Positions 1 through 10,284 are shown, counted from the stretch's first letter. The stretch: DNA of 64,000 bases from Diphasiastrum complanatum (GCA_029204225.1 CM055109.1:42967054-43031053); one strand, 5' to 3'. Notes: generated by a model not told the origin, from the letters alone. Made by a program: numbers and translations.

Positions 1-92
1 TACAACTCCGTCTTAAGTTTGGAATTCAAGCAATCTTTGGGAAAAGTCTTCCAGCAGCCCAATATCATCTTTAAAATGGATGTATCACATGG
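1..92. repeat. 92-bp direct repeat, copy A
   Basis: About 85 of 92 bases match copy B at 588-679; the pairing may continue to the left of the window. Both copies include the motif ATGGATGTATCACATGG near their right end and diverge abruptly after it. The spacing is 587 bp. It could be an LTR-like pair, a small segmental duplication, or a duplicated 5' exon; no TG/CA ends were found. Confidence 0.7.
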
Positions 93-587
93 TTGTTTAA
101 ACGTATAAGAGGTGACAGAATTTTGCACACACTTGCTTGATTATGCACATGTACTGAAGCTGCTTGGTATATGACAGGGACGGTGTAAGTGAAAGTCAGT
201 TTGAACATGTTTTGCAAATAGAACTTTAGGCAGTGAAGAAAGCCAGCTTCTGTAACATAGTGACAAAGCATCTTCCTCGTACTTACCTTGTCAGTTTTCT
301 TGATGAGTATAAATAGTTCAAGTCATCAAAGGCAATGTTCTCTTGCATAGGCCCAATCAACCCCATTTTCAGACTATTGAGACCTACACACCGGTTATGT
401 TGACCTGTGCGTGCCATCGACAACGAGGCTATGTGCACAACCTTCCAGTAGAAGGTTGAAAGTTGATTTTGCCACGGCCCCTTATTCTCCTAGTGAACAC
501 CAGACATGAACGCTCACTGTAGTCTACAATAGGTCCCTTATAAACTGTGTATTACCTTATCACTAACCTTTACTGCAGAGTGGGGGC

Positions 588-679
588 TACAACTCAATCT
601 TAAGTTTGGAATTCAAGCAATCTTTGGGAAAAGTCTCCCAACAGCCCACTATCATCTTTGAAATGGATGTATCACATGG
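588..679. repeat. 92-bp direct repeat, copy B
   Basis: Second copy of the repeat at 1-92. Here the shared ATG (664) opens a short plus-strand frame reading MDVSHGSPGSDSSSIAA and then meets GTAAGT, a good splice donor, at about 711. A telo-box-like run (TTTTAGGGTTTAGGG) follows at 763-781. A first coding exon of an unknown gene is possible but unproven. Confidence 0.65.
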
Positions 680-1411
680 CTCCCCAGGATCCGATTCATC
701 TTCTATCGCAGCTGTAAGTGCCTTGATGCCTTTTCAGCTTGTTTCCTCGTCAACTTTGCCGCTTTTAGGGTTTAGGGTTTGCTAGTACAAAGTTGCTTAA
801 GCGATTTATCTGGCTGTTATTTTCTCTATAGCATGTATGCTACCAGTGTGTAAGTTCCACTACTGGTGGAAGATCAACCACAACTAAATATCTAAAAATA
901 ATGGTTGAGATTCAGCACACTCTAGGGTAGGACAATTTTTCAAATGAAGATTATGAGGGTGCAAACTCAAGGTGCTTGCTGCCATTTCTAATGAAAACGC
1001 TTACTAATTTCTATCACACTTCAGATTTATGGAAGAGCTCGAACTTTCTTCCTGACTAACTGAAGGCTCGTACTCTTCATCATCATCAGAATCTTGCTCA
1101 ACAATATATTTGATATCCTTCTAGTTGTCATTTAAAGCTTCTCCCCATTGTGGAGATGTTAAGAATTGAGTTGTGTCAGCTAACGCCCACAATTTGGTGC
1201 CACAGGACCCTTGTGCTGTTTGTTGAGTTGCAGAGAGTAACCAAACAAAAGGTCAACATTTTTGCGTGTTTTGAGGTGCTTGTGTGGTGTGCATCCTCGA
1301 TTCCATAGCTTGAGGAAAACAATTGCAACAAAACTGCTGCTCACAATTTTAAACTCCAAGGTGGTCCAGGTGGTCCTTTGGAACTTCGATATTCTCTTTA
1401 GTAGGTAAATG

Positions 1412-1414
<3 letters not shown>
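680..1414. other. No recognisable gene; telo-box and acidic coding scrap
   Basis: The stretch contains an interstitial plant telomere-like motif at 763-781. On the minus strand, about 1145-1020, a short acidic reading segment includes EQDSDDDEEYEPSVSQEESS, interrupted upstream by a stop. This resembles a relic of an exon from an acidic protein, but no family is recognisable. Nothing else was seen. Confidence 0.3.

Positions 1415-1468
<54 letters not shown>
1415..1468. repeat. (CT)n microsatellite
   Basis: Uninterrupted CT dinucleotide run of about 54 bp ending in a short C run. Long Ser/Leu or Arg/Glu open frames across it are artefacts of the repeat. Confidence 0.95.
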
Positions 1469-1469
<1 letters not shown>

Positions 1470-1641
1470 CCCCATATTTTCAGCTCATTACAAATATTAC
1501 ACACCATAAGCACATACATTACATTGCATTGCGAACGGATGCAAGGCAAATGCTCATGTCAGGTGGTGTGCGCCCTGCCATCTCGACCGACTGGCTCTCG
1601 CAGGCTCCCACAGCCTCTCACTGGCATCTTCTTCGTCTCTT

Positions 1642-1644
<3 letters not shown>

Positions 1645-1684
<40 letters not shown>
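1645..1684. repeat. (TC)n microsatellite
   Basis: TC dinucleotide run of about 40 bp just upstream of the TA tract that hosts the hAT element. Confidence 0.95.
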
Positions 1685-1687
<3 letters not shown>

Positions 1688-1709
1688 GCCCGTTTTCTGT
1701 TTTTTTTTA

Positions 1710-1710
<1 letters not shown>

Positions 1711-1765
<55 letters not shown>
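1711..1765. repeat. (TA)n microsatellite at left hAT boundary
   Basis: TA run that ends exactly where the hAT element begins. A second TA run begins directly after the right end of the element at 12108, so the transposon appears to have inserted inside one TA tract and produced an ATATATAT target duplication. Confidence 0.85.
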
Positions 1766-1768
<3 letters not shown>

Positions 1769-1783
1769 TGGCACGTGGTACCG

Positions 1784-1811
1784 CCATTATGGTACCGCGG
1801 TACCATAATGG
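1784..1811. repeat. Perfect 28-bp palindrome in hAT-1 left end
   Basis: The half-site CCATTATGGTACCG is followed directly by its exact inverted copy. It is flanked by further GGTACC and CCGCGG sites up to about 1853. Subterminal palindromes are where hAT transposases commonly bind, so a transposase binding array is the natural reading. It would also form a cruciform or hairpin. Confidence 0.85.
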
Positions 1812-1984
1812 TGGTACCGCGGTTATGATGCCACCCTCAGACCAGCGGTACCAGCGCGGCACCACAAATAATTTATTTATTTATTTTTAATAAAAAACCC
1901 ATTTAACAGGCTAATACAGGGTAAAAAATTCAAGAAAAAAAAGGGTTAGGGTTTAGAAAAAAGATGTTACTGTACAGGGGGACT

Positions 1985-2332
1985 TGTAATAGATCCTAAC
2001 ACCACAGTAGGGCTGCTCCACCCAACCTTGCCTACCCCCTGATATAGTGTAAGCCCCTCCTAGCCCAGTGTGAGGACTGGTAGCATGCAATTGCCAAGTG
2101 TCGGCCACGTGTCACTGATGTGGCCGACTGCACGTCAAGACCCAACTGGGGGCCCTATCCTGCTGACAGGGTCCCTAGACTGTGTTAGGCCCGCCATGGC
2201 TATGGACCATGCTGGGGCACACTACTCACACTGTCTTGCCCTGTTGGTCGTGTACGCTGGACACGACCCTGACTGTGGTATCTGACCTATCTGTGTTCTC
2301 TAGGGTTCGGCACTGGTTACGAGCTCGTAACA
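1985..2332 (-). repeat. gypsy-1 3' LTR (348 bp)
   Basis: Matches 7918-8276 apart from about 11 substitutions, a missing 10-bp block after CAGTAGGGC and one missing T. TG/CA ends are present, and the GGACT target copy lies immediately to the left. Confidence 0.95.
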
Positions 2333-2347
2333 CTCCCTCCCCCTTAA
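2333..2347 (-). other. Polypurine tract of gypsy-1
   Basis: On the minus strand this reads as an A/G run (TTAAGGGGGAGGGAG) directly before the 3' LTR, the expected primer for plus-strand DNA synthesis. The pol stop codon lies at its edge. Confidence 0.85.
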
Positions 2348-5300
2348 GAACAGTCTTGGTCCTCTAAGACAAAGTCTGGAAAAACCTTGCAAAGGACGCT
2401 GCCTCTTTCCCAGGTGGCATTCTCAACAGGCTGATCATTCCACTTGACCAAGTATTCTTTGTATAGAGTATGACGAGTCTGCGTCTTTCTACTGTCAAGA
2501 ATCTCCTCTGGTTCATGTGGAGGTTGCTGAGGATCCAATGGGAGAACTAGAACACTGTCCCCTACCAGATTTTCTGATCTAGTTAAGGCTTTTCGTAACT
2601 GACTTACATAAAAGACTGGAAAAACCTTACTGCTGTGTGGGAGTTCTAGTTCATAGGTGACCTCGCCTAGTCTCCTACTGATGGTAAAGGGACCACAATA
2701 CCTTGGAGACAACTTAGCACACACTCCTGATTTGAGGGTTTTAGAGTCAACTGGGGCTCTCAAGTAGACTTTCTCACCAGTGGAGAACTGCACATCCCGT
2801 CTGTGTGGATCTGCATAATGCCTGGCTCGATCCTGGGATTGTCTAATGCTACGCTTAGCATGTTCTATCATCTGGTTTAGGTCTTCTAAAAAGTTTCTGG
2901 CTGCTTCAACTTTTTCTTGTTTAAACCCTACAGCTGTGGGTGAGCGTGGCTGAAAACCGTACATCAGCATAAATGGGCTGTATCCCGTAGCTGAATGTTT
3001 GGTATTGTTGTAAGCAAACTCTAATATCAAGAGATACTCCTCCCAATTAGTCTGCTTCTTGCTGACGTATGCACGAAGCATATCCTCCAGCACTTGATTT
3101 ACCCTTTCTGTTTGACCGTCCGTCTGTGGATGGTCGGTGGTACTCATATTAAGTTTAGTATGGAGATGATGGAATACTGCCCTCCAAAAATTTCCAGTAA
3201 ACTTACTGTCCTGGTCGCTGACTATGCCGGAAGGTAGACCGTACAATTTAAATAGCCCGTCTACAAACAACTTCGCTAACTCTGGAGCTCTAACGGTTGT
3301 TTTGGTCGGAATAAAATGAGCCATTTTGGTCAGACAGTCAACTGTGACCCATATAGCGTCATTACCCTTTTGGGTTTTAGGCAGGCCTACTATAAAATCC
3401 ATGGAGATACTCTCCCATTTGCCAGCTGGTATTTCTAAGGGATGCAACAACCCTCCTGCCTTTAAACGCTCTGCTTTATTTACTTGACATTTCTGGCAAC
3501 TGGTTACATACTGGTGGACGTCCTTTTTCATACTGGGCCAGAAAAATTGCCTACGAAGAAGCTCATAGGTCTTCTGTATGCCTGGGTGTCCCGCGCTAGG
3601 ATTGTCATGACATTCATATAGGACCTGCTGCCTATAATCCTCTGAATTGGGGACACATACTCTATCTCTATAGAGCAAGTACTCATCCTGAATGGAATAC
3701 TGTTTCCATTTGAATCCTTGAGTCAACTGACCCTCAACCCCTAGGGTTTGCTTGGGTAATACAGGCTCAGAATCCTTAACGTCATCTGACGACGTATACT
3801 CGGACTCATCATCATCCTCAACGGAAGCTGCCGTATTCTTGGATGAACTGGCACCAGCCCCGGGAACTGGTTCTGGAGTCTGTAACTGTCTGTTCTGGAC
3901 TGAGTTCCAGATAATAGAGAAGAATGCATCATGCTGGCATTTCCCTCTCAAGGACTCGAGTAACTCATTACGAATCTGAGTAAAAATCAGCTCGTTTATC
4001 ATAGGCATTCTGCTAAGGGCATCTGCTACTGTATTGAATTTTCCACGCCTATATCTGATAGACATGTCAAACTCTTGCATCAACTCTGCCCAACGAGCTT
4101 TCCGACCTCTAAGCTCAGGTTGATTGCAAAGGTATCTGAGACTCTCATGGTCTGTCAGGACCTCAAAGTTGGCACCATACAAATAATGCCTCCAAGTCTT
4201 AAGGGCATGGACTATAGAAAAGAGTTCCTTTTCATAGGCACTATACCTAGTCTGTGTTGGCTCGAGTTTTTTACTCTCGAACGCAACTGGTCGTCCACCC
4301 TGAGTTAGCACAGCACCTACTGCAAAGTCGCTAGCATCTATTTCGACCACAAATGGCTGATTGGGGTCGACGACTTTTAAAACTGGTGCTGTAGCTAAGG
4401 CTGTTTTGAGAGCATCAAAGCTCTCCTGTTGTGCGGACTCCCAAATGAACTCCTTTCCCTTCCCCTTAAGGAGATTTGTCATAGGGACTGCTATCTGAGC
4501 ATATTCCTTGACAAATCGTCTGTAATATCCCGCCAGACCAAGAAAGATTTGAAGTTCCAAAATATTCTGAGGTCTCAGCCAACTGAGTATGGCTTTAACC
4601 TTATTTGGGTCCATCTTAATCCCATCTGAAGAGATAATGTGACCCAAATATGCTACTTCTTCAACAAAGAATTCACACTTGGATTGTTTAGCATAAAGCT
4701 TATGCTTTCTGAGCAGTCGAAACACCTTTCTGAGGTGTTTTAGATGCTCCTTCCTCGTTTTGCTGTAGACGAGGATGTCATCTAAAAATACGACTACAAA
4801 CTTACCCAAGTATGGTCTGAGGACACTGTTCATCAAGGTCATAAAGGTAGCTGGAGCATTTGTGAGCCCAAATGGCATCACCTTAAACTCATAATGACCG
4901 TGACGAGTCCTAAAAGCTGTTTTCAAGACATCTTCCGATTTTATACGGACTTGATGATATCCCGATCTGAGGTCTATTTTGCTGAAAAACTTAGCCCCGT
5001 CGAGTTGATCAAACAACTCGTCTGCCCGAGGCATAGGGTATTTATTCTTAATGGTGACTTTATTGAGGGCTCTGTAATCTACGCAAAGACGCATAGACCC
5101 CTCTTTCTTTTTCACCAATAGGACTGGTGAGGCCCATGGTGAACTACTGGTCTGAATTTGGCCTTTCCCAAGATAGTCTGTTAACTGCCTAGTTATTTCT
5201 TCATCCTCTGTTCGGCTGACCCGATACGGAGGTTTAAAAACAGGTGCTGTACCTGGTACTAGGTTTATTACATGATCTACCTCTCTGCTAGGTGGCAAAC

Positions 5301-5826
5301 CATGTGGCAAATCTTCAGGAAAAATATCTTTAAATTTAGACAATAAAGTTTCTAATTTAGTGATTTTCTGCTGAATAGAACTGGAAATAGAAACTTCAGG
5401 AATAAACTGAAAGTCACATAAGAATACCTGATGGTCTTCGTCTCCGATTAGCTGACAGAGCTCTGAACTGCAGACCATAGGGCTGTTGGGAACATCATGC
5501 TCCCCATGCAACTGGATCTCTCGGCCTTTATACTGAAAGCTGAGGGTATTCTCCTGATAGTTTCTGTGGAGGGAAGGTCCTAAACTGTAGAGCCAATCTC
5601 TCCCGAGAACAATGTCTGTGCGATCCAGGTGCATTATCTGAAAGTTTATTTCATCTTGGTACCCCTGAATACCAAGATTTAAGTTACTAACCATAGTTTC
5701 CCATATTTTTTTATCTTCACCCTTAGCTAGTGAAACTATGTACCTATGCTGACTAGGTACTTCTGGTAGTTTAAGCTTTTTAACCAAGGTGTAGTTGATG
5801 GAATTTATGGGTTGCCCCATCATCAA
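2344..5826 (-). CDS. gypsy-1 pol: protease end, RT, RNase H, integrase, chromodomain
   Basis: A 1160-residue frame. It opens just after the protease active site, with the protease C-terminal part (VLGRDWL) at about residues 70-80. The reverse transcriptase follows at about 180-410, with the YxDD-type box FLDDILVYS. RNase H has the [13 protein letters not shown] and TDHESLRYL motifs. Integrase has an HHCC finger (H-x-n-HPG...CQKCQ) and a DDE core around [18 protein letters not shown] and DGQTERVNQ. The last 50 residues, including [16 protein letters not shown], are a chromodomain, which is known to guide chromoviruses to chromatin. The annotated Met is not a natural start: the protease motif DDGATHKF lies just upstream in another frame, separated by a one-base shift near 5807. 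Confidence 0.93.
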   Translation of the reverse strand: MMMGQPINSINYTLVKKLKLPEVPSQHRYIVSLAKGEDKKIWETMVSNLNLGIQGYQDEINFQIMHLDRTDIVLGRDWLYSLGPSLHRNYQENTLSFQYKGREIQLHGEHDVPNSPMVCSSELCQLIGDEDHQVFLCDFQFIPEVSISSSIQQKITKLETLLSKFKDIFPEDLPHGLPPSREVDHVINLVPGTAPVFKPPYRVSRTEDEEITRQLTDYLGKGQIQTSSSPWASPVLLVKKKEGSMRLCVDYRALNKVTIKNKYPMPRADELFDQLDGAKFFSKIDLRSGYHQVRIKSEDVLKTAFRTRHGHYEFKVMPFGLTNAPATFMTLMNSVLRPYLGKFVVVFLDDILVYSKTRKEHLKHLRKVFRLLRKHKLYAKQSKCEFFVEEVAYLGHIISSDGIKMDPNKVKAILSWLRPQNILELQIFLGLAGYYRRFVKEYAQIAVPMTNLLKGKGKEFIWESAQQESFDALKTALATAPVLKVVDPNQPFVVEIDASDFAVGAVLTQGGRPVAFESKKLEPTQTRYSAYEKELFSIVHALKTWRHYLYGANFEVLTDHESLRYLCNQPELRGRKARWAELMQEFDMSIRYRRGKFNTVADALSRMPMINELIFTQIRNELLESLRGKCQHDAFFSIIWNSVQNRQLQTPEPVPGAGASSSKNTAASVEDDDESEYTSSDDVKDSEPVLPKQTLGVEGQLTQGFKWKQYSIQDEYLLYRDRVCVPNSEDYRQQVLYECHDNPSAGHPGIQKTYELLRRQFFWPSMKKDVHQYVTSCQKCQVNKAERLKAGGLLHPLEIPAGKWESISMDFIVGLPKTQKGNDAIWVTVDCLTKMAHFIPTKTTVRAPELAKLFVDGLFKLYGLPSGIVSDQDSKFTGNFWRAVFHHLHTKLNMSTTDHPQTDGQTERVNQVLEDMLRAYVSKKQTNWEEYLLILEFAYNNTKHSATGYSPFMLMYGFQPRSPTAVGFKQEKVEAARNFLEDLNQMIEHAKRSIRQSQDRARHYADPHRRDVQFSTGEKVYLRAPVDSKTLKSGVCAKLSPRYCGPFTISRRLGEVTYELELPHSSKVFPVFYVSQLRKALTRSENLVGDSVLVLPLDPQQPPHEPEEILDSRKTQTRHTLYKEYLVKWNDQPVENATWERGSVLCKVFPDFVLEDQDCS

Positions 5827-6110
5827 CCATAACTCTTACTGACTAGTTACCAACTTTCCCATGCATACGTACTAGGTCATGCGGCCCAAAGCTGAAGGGT
5901 CTCGCTAGCATTGCAAAGGTCAGCTGGCAACAGTGTTCATGATCTTCATGATACACTTTGATCTCGGAAGCTGCCGAGTCACTGGGGAAACATACAGTCT
6001 GAACAAGATGAACTTGTTTCTTATCTTTTTTATCTTTTTTTGTGAAAGGCCCCTTGGGACACTATCTAACTGTGTGTCCCTTGCCCATACACACAAAGCA
6101 CAAACGTTCC
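5827..6110 (-). pseudogene. gypsy-1 gag-pol junction: zinc knuckle and protease start, broken
   Basis: In translation the minus strand shows a CCHC knuckle (CFVCMGKGH...C), a Lys-rich spacer and then the aspartic protease motif [11 protein letters not shown]. Three in-frame TAG codons interrupt it (before the knuckle, within it, and before the protease). A +1 shift, CC where one C is expected near 5807, separates the protease start from the long pol frame. All three TAG codons fit C-to-T change at CAG codons, though the ancestral codon is inferred. Confidence 0.8.
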
Positions 6111-6466
6111 TATTTGGCTTTCTCAAAATCATCTGGTTTTAAGGGCTGTATGAGTGAAGGGCGTTTCTGAGGAGCTTCACTTTTAGATTTTTCTTCTTTC
6201 TTTCTTTTTAAAAATTTCTTTTTAAATTGAAAGTCTTTCTGAGGAGGCTGCTGCCTCGCCCTCTTCCTACCCATTGAATCATCATAGATTTGAGCATATC
6301 TGAGAGCTTGCTCAAGGGTAGTAGGCGAGTTTCTCTGGACCCCTACTTTATATTCATCTTTGAGGCCACGGACAAATCCCCTGATTTTCTGATAATCATC
6401 CATAATTTTAATCTTTAAAATTGCTTCTCGATACTGCGAGATATATTGGATGAGGGACTTGTCCAT
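6110..6466 (-). CDS. gypsy-1 gag, C-terminal part
   Basis: A 118-residue frame continuing the Retrotrans_gag domain: the QYISQYREAILKI...VRGLKDEY segment is characteristic of chromovirus gag. It is followed by a Lys/Arg-rich tail before the zinc knuckle. Its ATG overlaps the stop of the upstream gag frame (TAATG), which looks like a frameshift rather than a real start, because homologues run straight through this point. Confidence 0.75.
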   Translation of the reverse strand: MDKSLIQYISQYREAILKIKIMDDYQKIRGFVRGLKDEYKVGVQRNSPTTLEQALRYAQIYDDSMGRKRARQQPPQKDFQFKKKFLKRKKEEKSKSEAPQKRPSLIQPLKPDDFEKAK

Positions 6467-7116
6467 TACTGTTCTTTCCTAGGTTCCCAGGCTCTATCAA
6501 GTTCATTTTCAGGTAGGAATTCTCTTAGGAAGGCTTCTTCAAAAGCTTTCCATGACCGTGGAGTCTGCCCAGTCTCTTGGAGATTTAACCACCACTTATA
6601 GGCCATGGGCCCCAAGGAAAGACTGGCCTCAATAGCTTGCAAATGGTTAGGGGTCTGTTTAAGAGCATGAATGTTCTTCCATTCGCTGAGGAAGGTTTGT
6701 AGGATGTCTGCATTTCTATCCTTCTCTTCCCCATTAAAAGTAGGAGGCTTTAAATCTTTAAAAACACTGGGGTGAGACCGTAAAGTCTCACCCGAAACTG
6801 ATGGAAGTGGAGAAGGGGACAACTGAGAAGTGGAGGGAAGGCTTCCTTTTGCGGAACTCAAAATCAAGCTTTTGAGTTCAGCGAACGAGTCGTCCACACT
6901 GGACTTGAAATTGGCTAATGCCAACTTCAGTTCATCCACTTCTGTTACCAATTGGAGAAACTGCTCCTTGGTAGCTAGTTCGTCGAGTTCTTCGGCGAAC
7001 TGTTCCTGTTCTTCCATTTCCATAGGTTCTTTCCCTTTATTGTAAGCCAAGGCTTCTGTTTCAAGTTCATCGAAGCCTCTCTCCGGGGGTTGATCAGGTC
7101 CCTGAGGAGTGGTCAT
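6466..7116 (-). CDS. gypsy-1 gag, N-terminal part
   Basis: 216 residues: an acidic N-terminal region, a probable coiled coil (about 45-90), a Ser/Pro linker, and the start of the Retrotrans_gag fold (PPTFNGEEKDRNADILQTFLSEW...). The frame ends early at EPRKEQ, where the gag domain should continue in the next frame. Capsid/nucleocapsid function is inferred from the family. Confidence 0.8.
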   Translation of the reverse strand: MTTPQGPDQPPERGFDELETEALAYNKGKEPMEMEEQEQFAEELDELATKEQFLQLVTEVDELKLALANFKSSVDDSFAELKSLILSSAKGSLPSTSQLSPSPLPSVSGETLRSHPSVFKDLKPPTFNGEEKDRNADILQTFLSEWKNIHALKQTPNHLQAIEASLSLGPMAYKWWLNLQETGQTPRSWKAFEEAFLREFLPENELDRAWEPRKEQ

Positions 7117-7903
7117 TTTCGGAACTGAAAAAGAGGTACCTTAACTTCTGATGAAAAAAAGTCAAAAGATTAATTTACAACTGTACAAAGAGGGAAAGAA
7201 AACTTAGCTCTTTCTGAGAACTCTACTTCCACAGAGAGAATCAAGAAAAGCCCTCCTTAGCTCTTCCTCAACTGCTTTCAGACCTGTGGTTCTGAAAAAT
7301 CTGAATAGAGGTTGGAAAAAGTGCAAAAAGATCTGAAACTTTTGCTATCCCCCCTCGCTGGTATGACAGCATCTCTATTTGTCCACAAAAAGGCAAATCT
7401 GAAGTCCAAACACACTTCTGAATTCTGAAATTTCAGAAGCCCCCTGCTCGCTGATCTGGTAGGAAAACTATTGCTCCAAATCTCTGAAGTTGGGGCCCAA
7501 AAACTTGTCCAAAATCTGGATTCTCAGAAGCACTGGCAGCGCTGACCCTGCTCTTCTTTTTTGGCTTCAAGTTCGCTGAGAACTACTAAATTTTTCCCCT
7601 GGAAATCAGATGCTAATCTCTGAATGTACAACGATGGAGGTGCTTACTTCTTCCTACTCTAATTCCGCTGGAAAATATGTAGAAAACTTTTTGAAATCTG
7701 TGAAGAACAGCTGCTTTTCCAGCGAGCTACCTACACATGGAATCTGACTCCTAACTACTGTGATTTCTTAGTGAAAATCAGAAGTTTGAAGGCTACACCT
7801 ACAACGATTCTCCTCCTCTAATCTTTTCTGAGAAACTGAGAGATCTTTCCTATCCTCTGATAGCTTTCTCTACTGCTGCTACTAAGCTCCCAAAGATGGA
7901 GAT
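7117..7903 (-). other. gypsy-1 untranslated leader
   Basis: Sequence between the primer binding site and gag. No long reading frame or recognisable motif was seen. Confidence 0.6.
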
Positions 7904-7916
7904 GGCTCTGATACCA
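7904..7916 (-). other. gypsy-1 primer binding site (tRNA-iMet type)
   Basis: The minus strand reads TGGTATCAGAGCC, complementary to the 3' end of plant initiator methionine tRNA, one base from the 5' LTR end. Confidence 0.9.
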
Positions 7917-7917
7917 G

Positions 7918-8276
7918 TGTAATAGATCCTAACACCACAGTAGGGCAAACACTAACTGCTCCACCCAACCTTGCCTACCCCCTTGATATAGAGTAAGCCC
8001 CTCCTGGCCTAGTGTGAGGACTGGTAGCATGCAACTGCTAAGTGTCGACCACGTGTCACTGACGTGGCCGACTGCACGTCAAGACCCAACTGGGGGCCCT
8101 ATCCTGCTGACAGGGTCCCTAGACTATGTTAGGCCCGCCATGGCTATGGACCGTGCTGGGGCACACTACTCACACTGTCTTGCCCTGTTGATCGTGTACG
8201 CTGGACACGACCCTGACTGTGGTATCTGACCTATCTGTGTTCTCTAGGGTTCGGCACTAGTTACGAGCTCGTAACA
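7918..8276 (-). repeat. gypsy-1 5' LTR (359 bp)
   Basis: Same TG/CA ends as 1985-2332; 11 bp longer owing to two indels. GGACT follows at 8277-8281. Confidence 0.95.
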
Positions 8277-8289
8277 GGACTGTACTGGG

Positions 8290-8635
8290 GGCACTGTGGG
8301 AGAGCAGACCTTGTGGTCAATGGGAGTGCAGCATGTGGGGGGGCAGCAAATCCGGACAGGTACACCGTCACATGGGCACTGTGGGGGAGCAGACCAAGGA
8401 CCCAATCGGAGTGCAGCATGTGGGGGAGCAGCAAATCCGGACAGGTACACCGTCACATGGGCATTGTGGGGGAGCAGACCACGGACCCAATCGGAGTGCA
8501 GCATGTGGGCAGCAAATCCGGACAGGTACACCGTCACATGGGCACTATGGAGGAGCAGACCACAGACCCAATCGGAGTGCAGTATGTGGGGGAGCAATAC
8601 ATGGGGCAGGTACAGTAGCACATGGGATCATCAAC
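8290..8635. repeat. Tandem repeat, about 81-85 bp unit, four copies
   Basis: Units carry ATCCGGACAGGTACACCGTC and GACCCAATCGGAGTGCAGCA. ACAGGTAC recurs at 8356, 8441 and 8522, with a diverged copy near 8605. The unit length varies, so this is a minisatellite in hAT-1, not a gene. Plus-strand frames through it are repeat shadows. Confidence 0.85.
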
Positions 8636-8679
8636 AAGTGCAAATGGGGAAACAGGCTGTGGGGTTAAATAGGCACTCA

Positions 8680-8850
8680 CGAGGCAGTGAGAGAGCCAGT
8701 GAGAGGCTATGAGAGAGAGGCTGTGGGAGGCATTGTGAGAGGCTATGAGAGAGAGCCAGTGACAGGTATCATCAAGAGGCATTGTGAGAGGCTGTGAGAG
8801 AGCCAGTGAGAGCCATTGAGAGGCTGTGAGAGGCTGTGAGAGCCAGTTTT
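8680..8850. repeat. GTGAGAGGC-type purine-rich short repeat
   Basis: Degenerate repeats of GAGAGGCTGTGAGAG and GAGAGCCAGTGAGAG follow the 84-bp minisatellite. The strand is strongly purine-biased. Confidence 0.7.
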
Positions 8851-8860
8851 AAAAACAGGG

Positions 8861-9202
8861 TGTGAGGGCGAAGCCAGGAAGAAGCTCGAGGAAAATGTCC
8901 GAAGGCACAACGAAAGGCATCGGAAGCAAGAGGCATACATTGCAAAGATGATACGACAGGCTCAACGGAGAAATCCGGAGCCGGAGCACCAAGCTCCCCC
9001 TATGCCCCCCGCCCCCGCTGTCGAGCTGGATTTGGATGAGCAGATCAGAATGAACTTCACACGGCGGCAGCTCATCATGGTCAGGGAAAGGGCTGCCCGC
9101 CGTCGTGCTAACCAGGAGGCAGCTCGGGCTAACCGGGAGGCAGAGCGAGAGCGACAGAAAAATGCACCTGACGAGGGTGAGGAGTTAGTGGAGGATCCAT
9201 AG
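8861..9202 (+). CDS. Charged coiled-coil reading frame inside hAT-1
   Basis: No ATG begins the frame; it opens after AAAACAG, which would be a fair splice acceptor. It reads about 113 residues to a stop at 9202; the first in-frame Met is at 8948. The product is Arg/Glu-rich with predicted coiled coil on both sides of a short Pro-rich linker (PPMPPAPAVELDLDEQIRMN). It is convergent with the minus-strand transposase. I do not recognise it. It may be a second hAT-encoded protein or a captured host exon. GC is higher than in the surroundings. Confidence 0.4.
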   Translation, partial: CEGEARKKLEENVRRHNERHRKQEAYIAKMIRQAQRRNPEPEHQAPPMPPAPAVELDLDEQIRMNFTRRQLIMVRERAARRRANQEAARANREAERERQKNAPDEGEELVEDP

Positions 9203-9489
9203 GAATGTTTAGAATAGATGGGGTCTAGTCGTATGTGGCTAACTGTTGTTATGTAATTTTCGGCAGTAGATGAGGCAGCATTTAGTGTCTAACATAGTGT
9301 AAAGAACAGCCCCAGCAGTATATGGCGGGAATATGTATTGTGATTTGATACATCTGATGAATTAATGTACGGTGTGTTTTTTGTGCAACGCGTGCCTGGT
9401 GTATTGCAATGTAGTATGTGTGTTTATGAAATGCTATAAAGGGGGTTGTATTTCTGTGTTGTGCATCTGCTATCAATCTCTACAGTTGA

Positions 9490-10033
9490 AACTAATTGTA
9501 ATTACGCACATACCATTCAAAATAAACTTGAAAACAGAGCATAACAATAAGAAGGTATGCCACTGGCCCCCCCGTGTGCCCTGCCTGTCTCCCGGTATAA
9601 TCTGTGGTATGTGACCCACCTCTACCACGTGATGCACCTGTGAACCCTGCTCTAGGCGTGTGCCCAACACCTGTATCATATGCCTCATCCCTCTCTGATC
9701 TGGCGAACACAACCCGAATGGGCTCATCCTCATGCTGATCATCCTCTGACACTGGCTCATCTGCCTCGTACAATGGAGGCTCTCTGTGCTCAAGCCCAAG
9801 CTCTCTCTCTCATCTCGGCAAGCTCCCTCTCTCTCTCTGCCATAAGCTGTGTGCCCAGGTCATCTGCAGGTATGGGATGGGTGCTGTCCGTAGGCAAGTC
9901 AACCTGGCGCTCCAAATTTGATATCTTCGTCTGCAAGGTTAAAAATTTGCATGTCAGAGAGACAATTTGATCAAGAAACGAAACCAACGTATAAGTCGTC
10001 AACCAACATGCTCTGGGAGAATAATTAATCACC
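9490..10033 (-). pseudogene. hAT-1 transposase C-terminal tail
   Basis: After a donor at 10033/10032 (GCAG|GTGATT) a further exon begins near 9936 (TTGCAG|ACGAAG). It encodes TKISNLERQVDLPTDS... and, after one stop, an acidic and glycine-rich tail with EDEPIRVVFARSERDEAYDTG. Such acidic tails follow the dimerisation domain in many plant hAT transposases. The single stop after REREWA-type residues near 9790 breaks the frame. Confidence 0.5.
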
Positions 10034-10194
10034 TGCAATGCGCTCGTAAAGGTCGAAAGTCTCCTGGCGAGGCGTGCGTTGGTGCTACAGAACACCAACC
10101 GCTCCAACTGACTCACTGACAGCCTGTTTCTTCTCCTCGTGTGAATGAGTGCCCATGTGCTCCAATTGCGCTCACACACGGAGGCAGCGCAGTC
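10033..10194 (-). CDS. hAT-1 transposase, dimerisation-domain exon
   Basis: An exon bounded by CACAG|GACTGC and GCAG|GTGATT. It encodes DCAASVCERNWSTWALIHTR then RNRLSVSQLERLVF. This is the hallmark hAT C-terminal (Dimer_Tnp_hAT) motif CERNWSxxxxIHTxxRNRL, which joins transposase monomers. Confidence 0.85.
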
Positions 10195-10284
10195 CTGTGA
10201 TACGTGCATTGAAATGCTTCAGCACATTTGCACGGGTGGAACGTCAACGAAACACAGCAATGGAGGATAAAATGAGATGCATAC

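Larger units (their letters stand above)
1985..8276 (-). mobile_element. Complete Ty3/gypsy chromovirus (gypsy-1)
   Basis: A full LTR retrotransposon on the minus strand. The LTRs are 7918-8276 (5') and 1985-2332 (3'), both starting TGTAATAG and ending GTAACA on the plus strand. The target duplication GGACT is exact at 1980-1984 and 8277-8281. The primer site complementary to initiator Met tRNA, a purine tract, gag, protease, RT, RNase H, integrase and a C-terminal chromodomain are present in that order. It sits inside hAT-1. The gag/protease part carries several stops and frameshifts, so this copy cannot move by itself, although its RT to chromodomain frame is intact. LTR divergence is about 11 substitutions in 348 aligned bases plus a 10-bp and a 1-bp indel. 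Confidence 0.95.

Noticed and set aside
1409-1828. 139-codon plus-strand frame rich in Leu/Ser and Tyr/Ile
   Set aside because: It is a translation of CT and TA microsatellites and of the hAT end; no protein.
3741-5121. Frames antisense or out of frame to gypsy-1 pol
   Set aside because: Shadows of the 1160-codon pol frame.
8290-8635. Possible CRISPR-like array
   Set aside because: Units are contiguous and of varying length without repeat-spacer structure, and the genome is plant.
8296-8712. Several overlapping frames with repeated NPDRYTV-like blocks
   Set aside because: They mirror the 81-85-bp tandem repeat in all frames; unit length is not a multiple of three.
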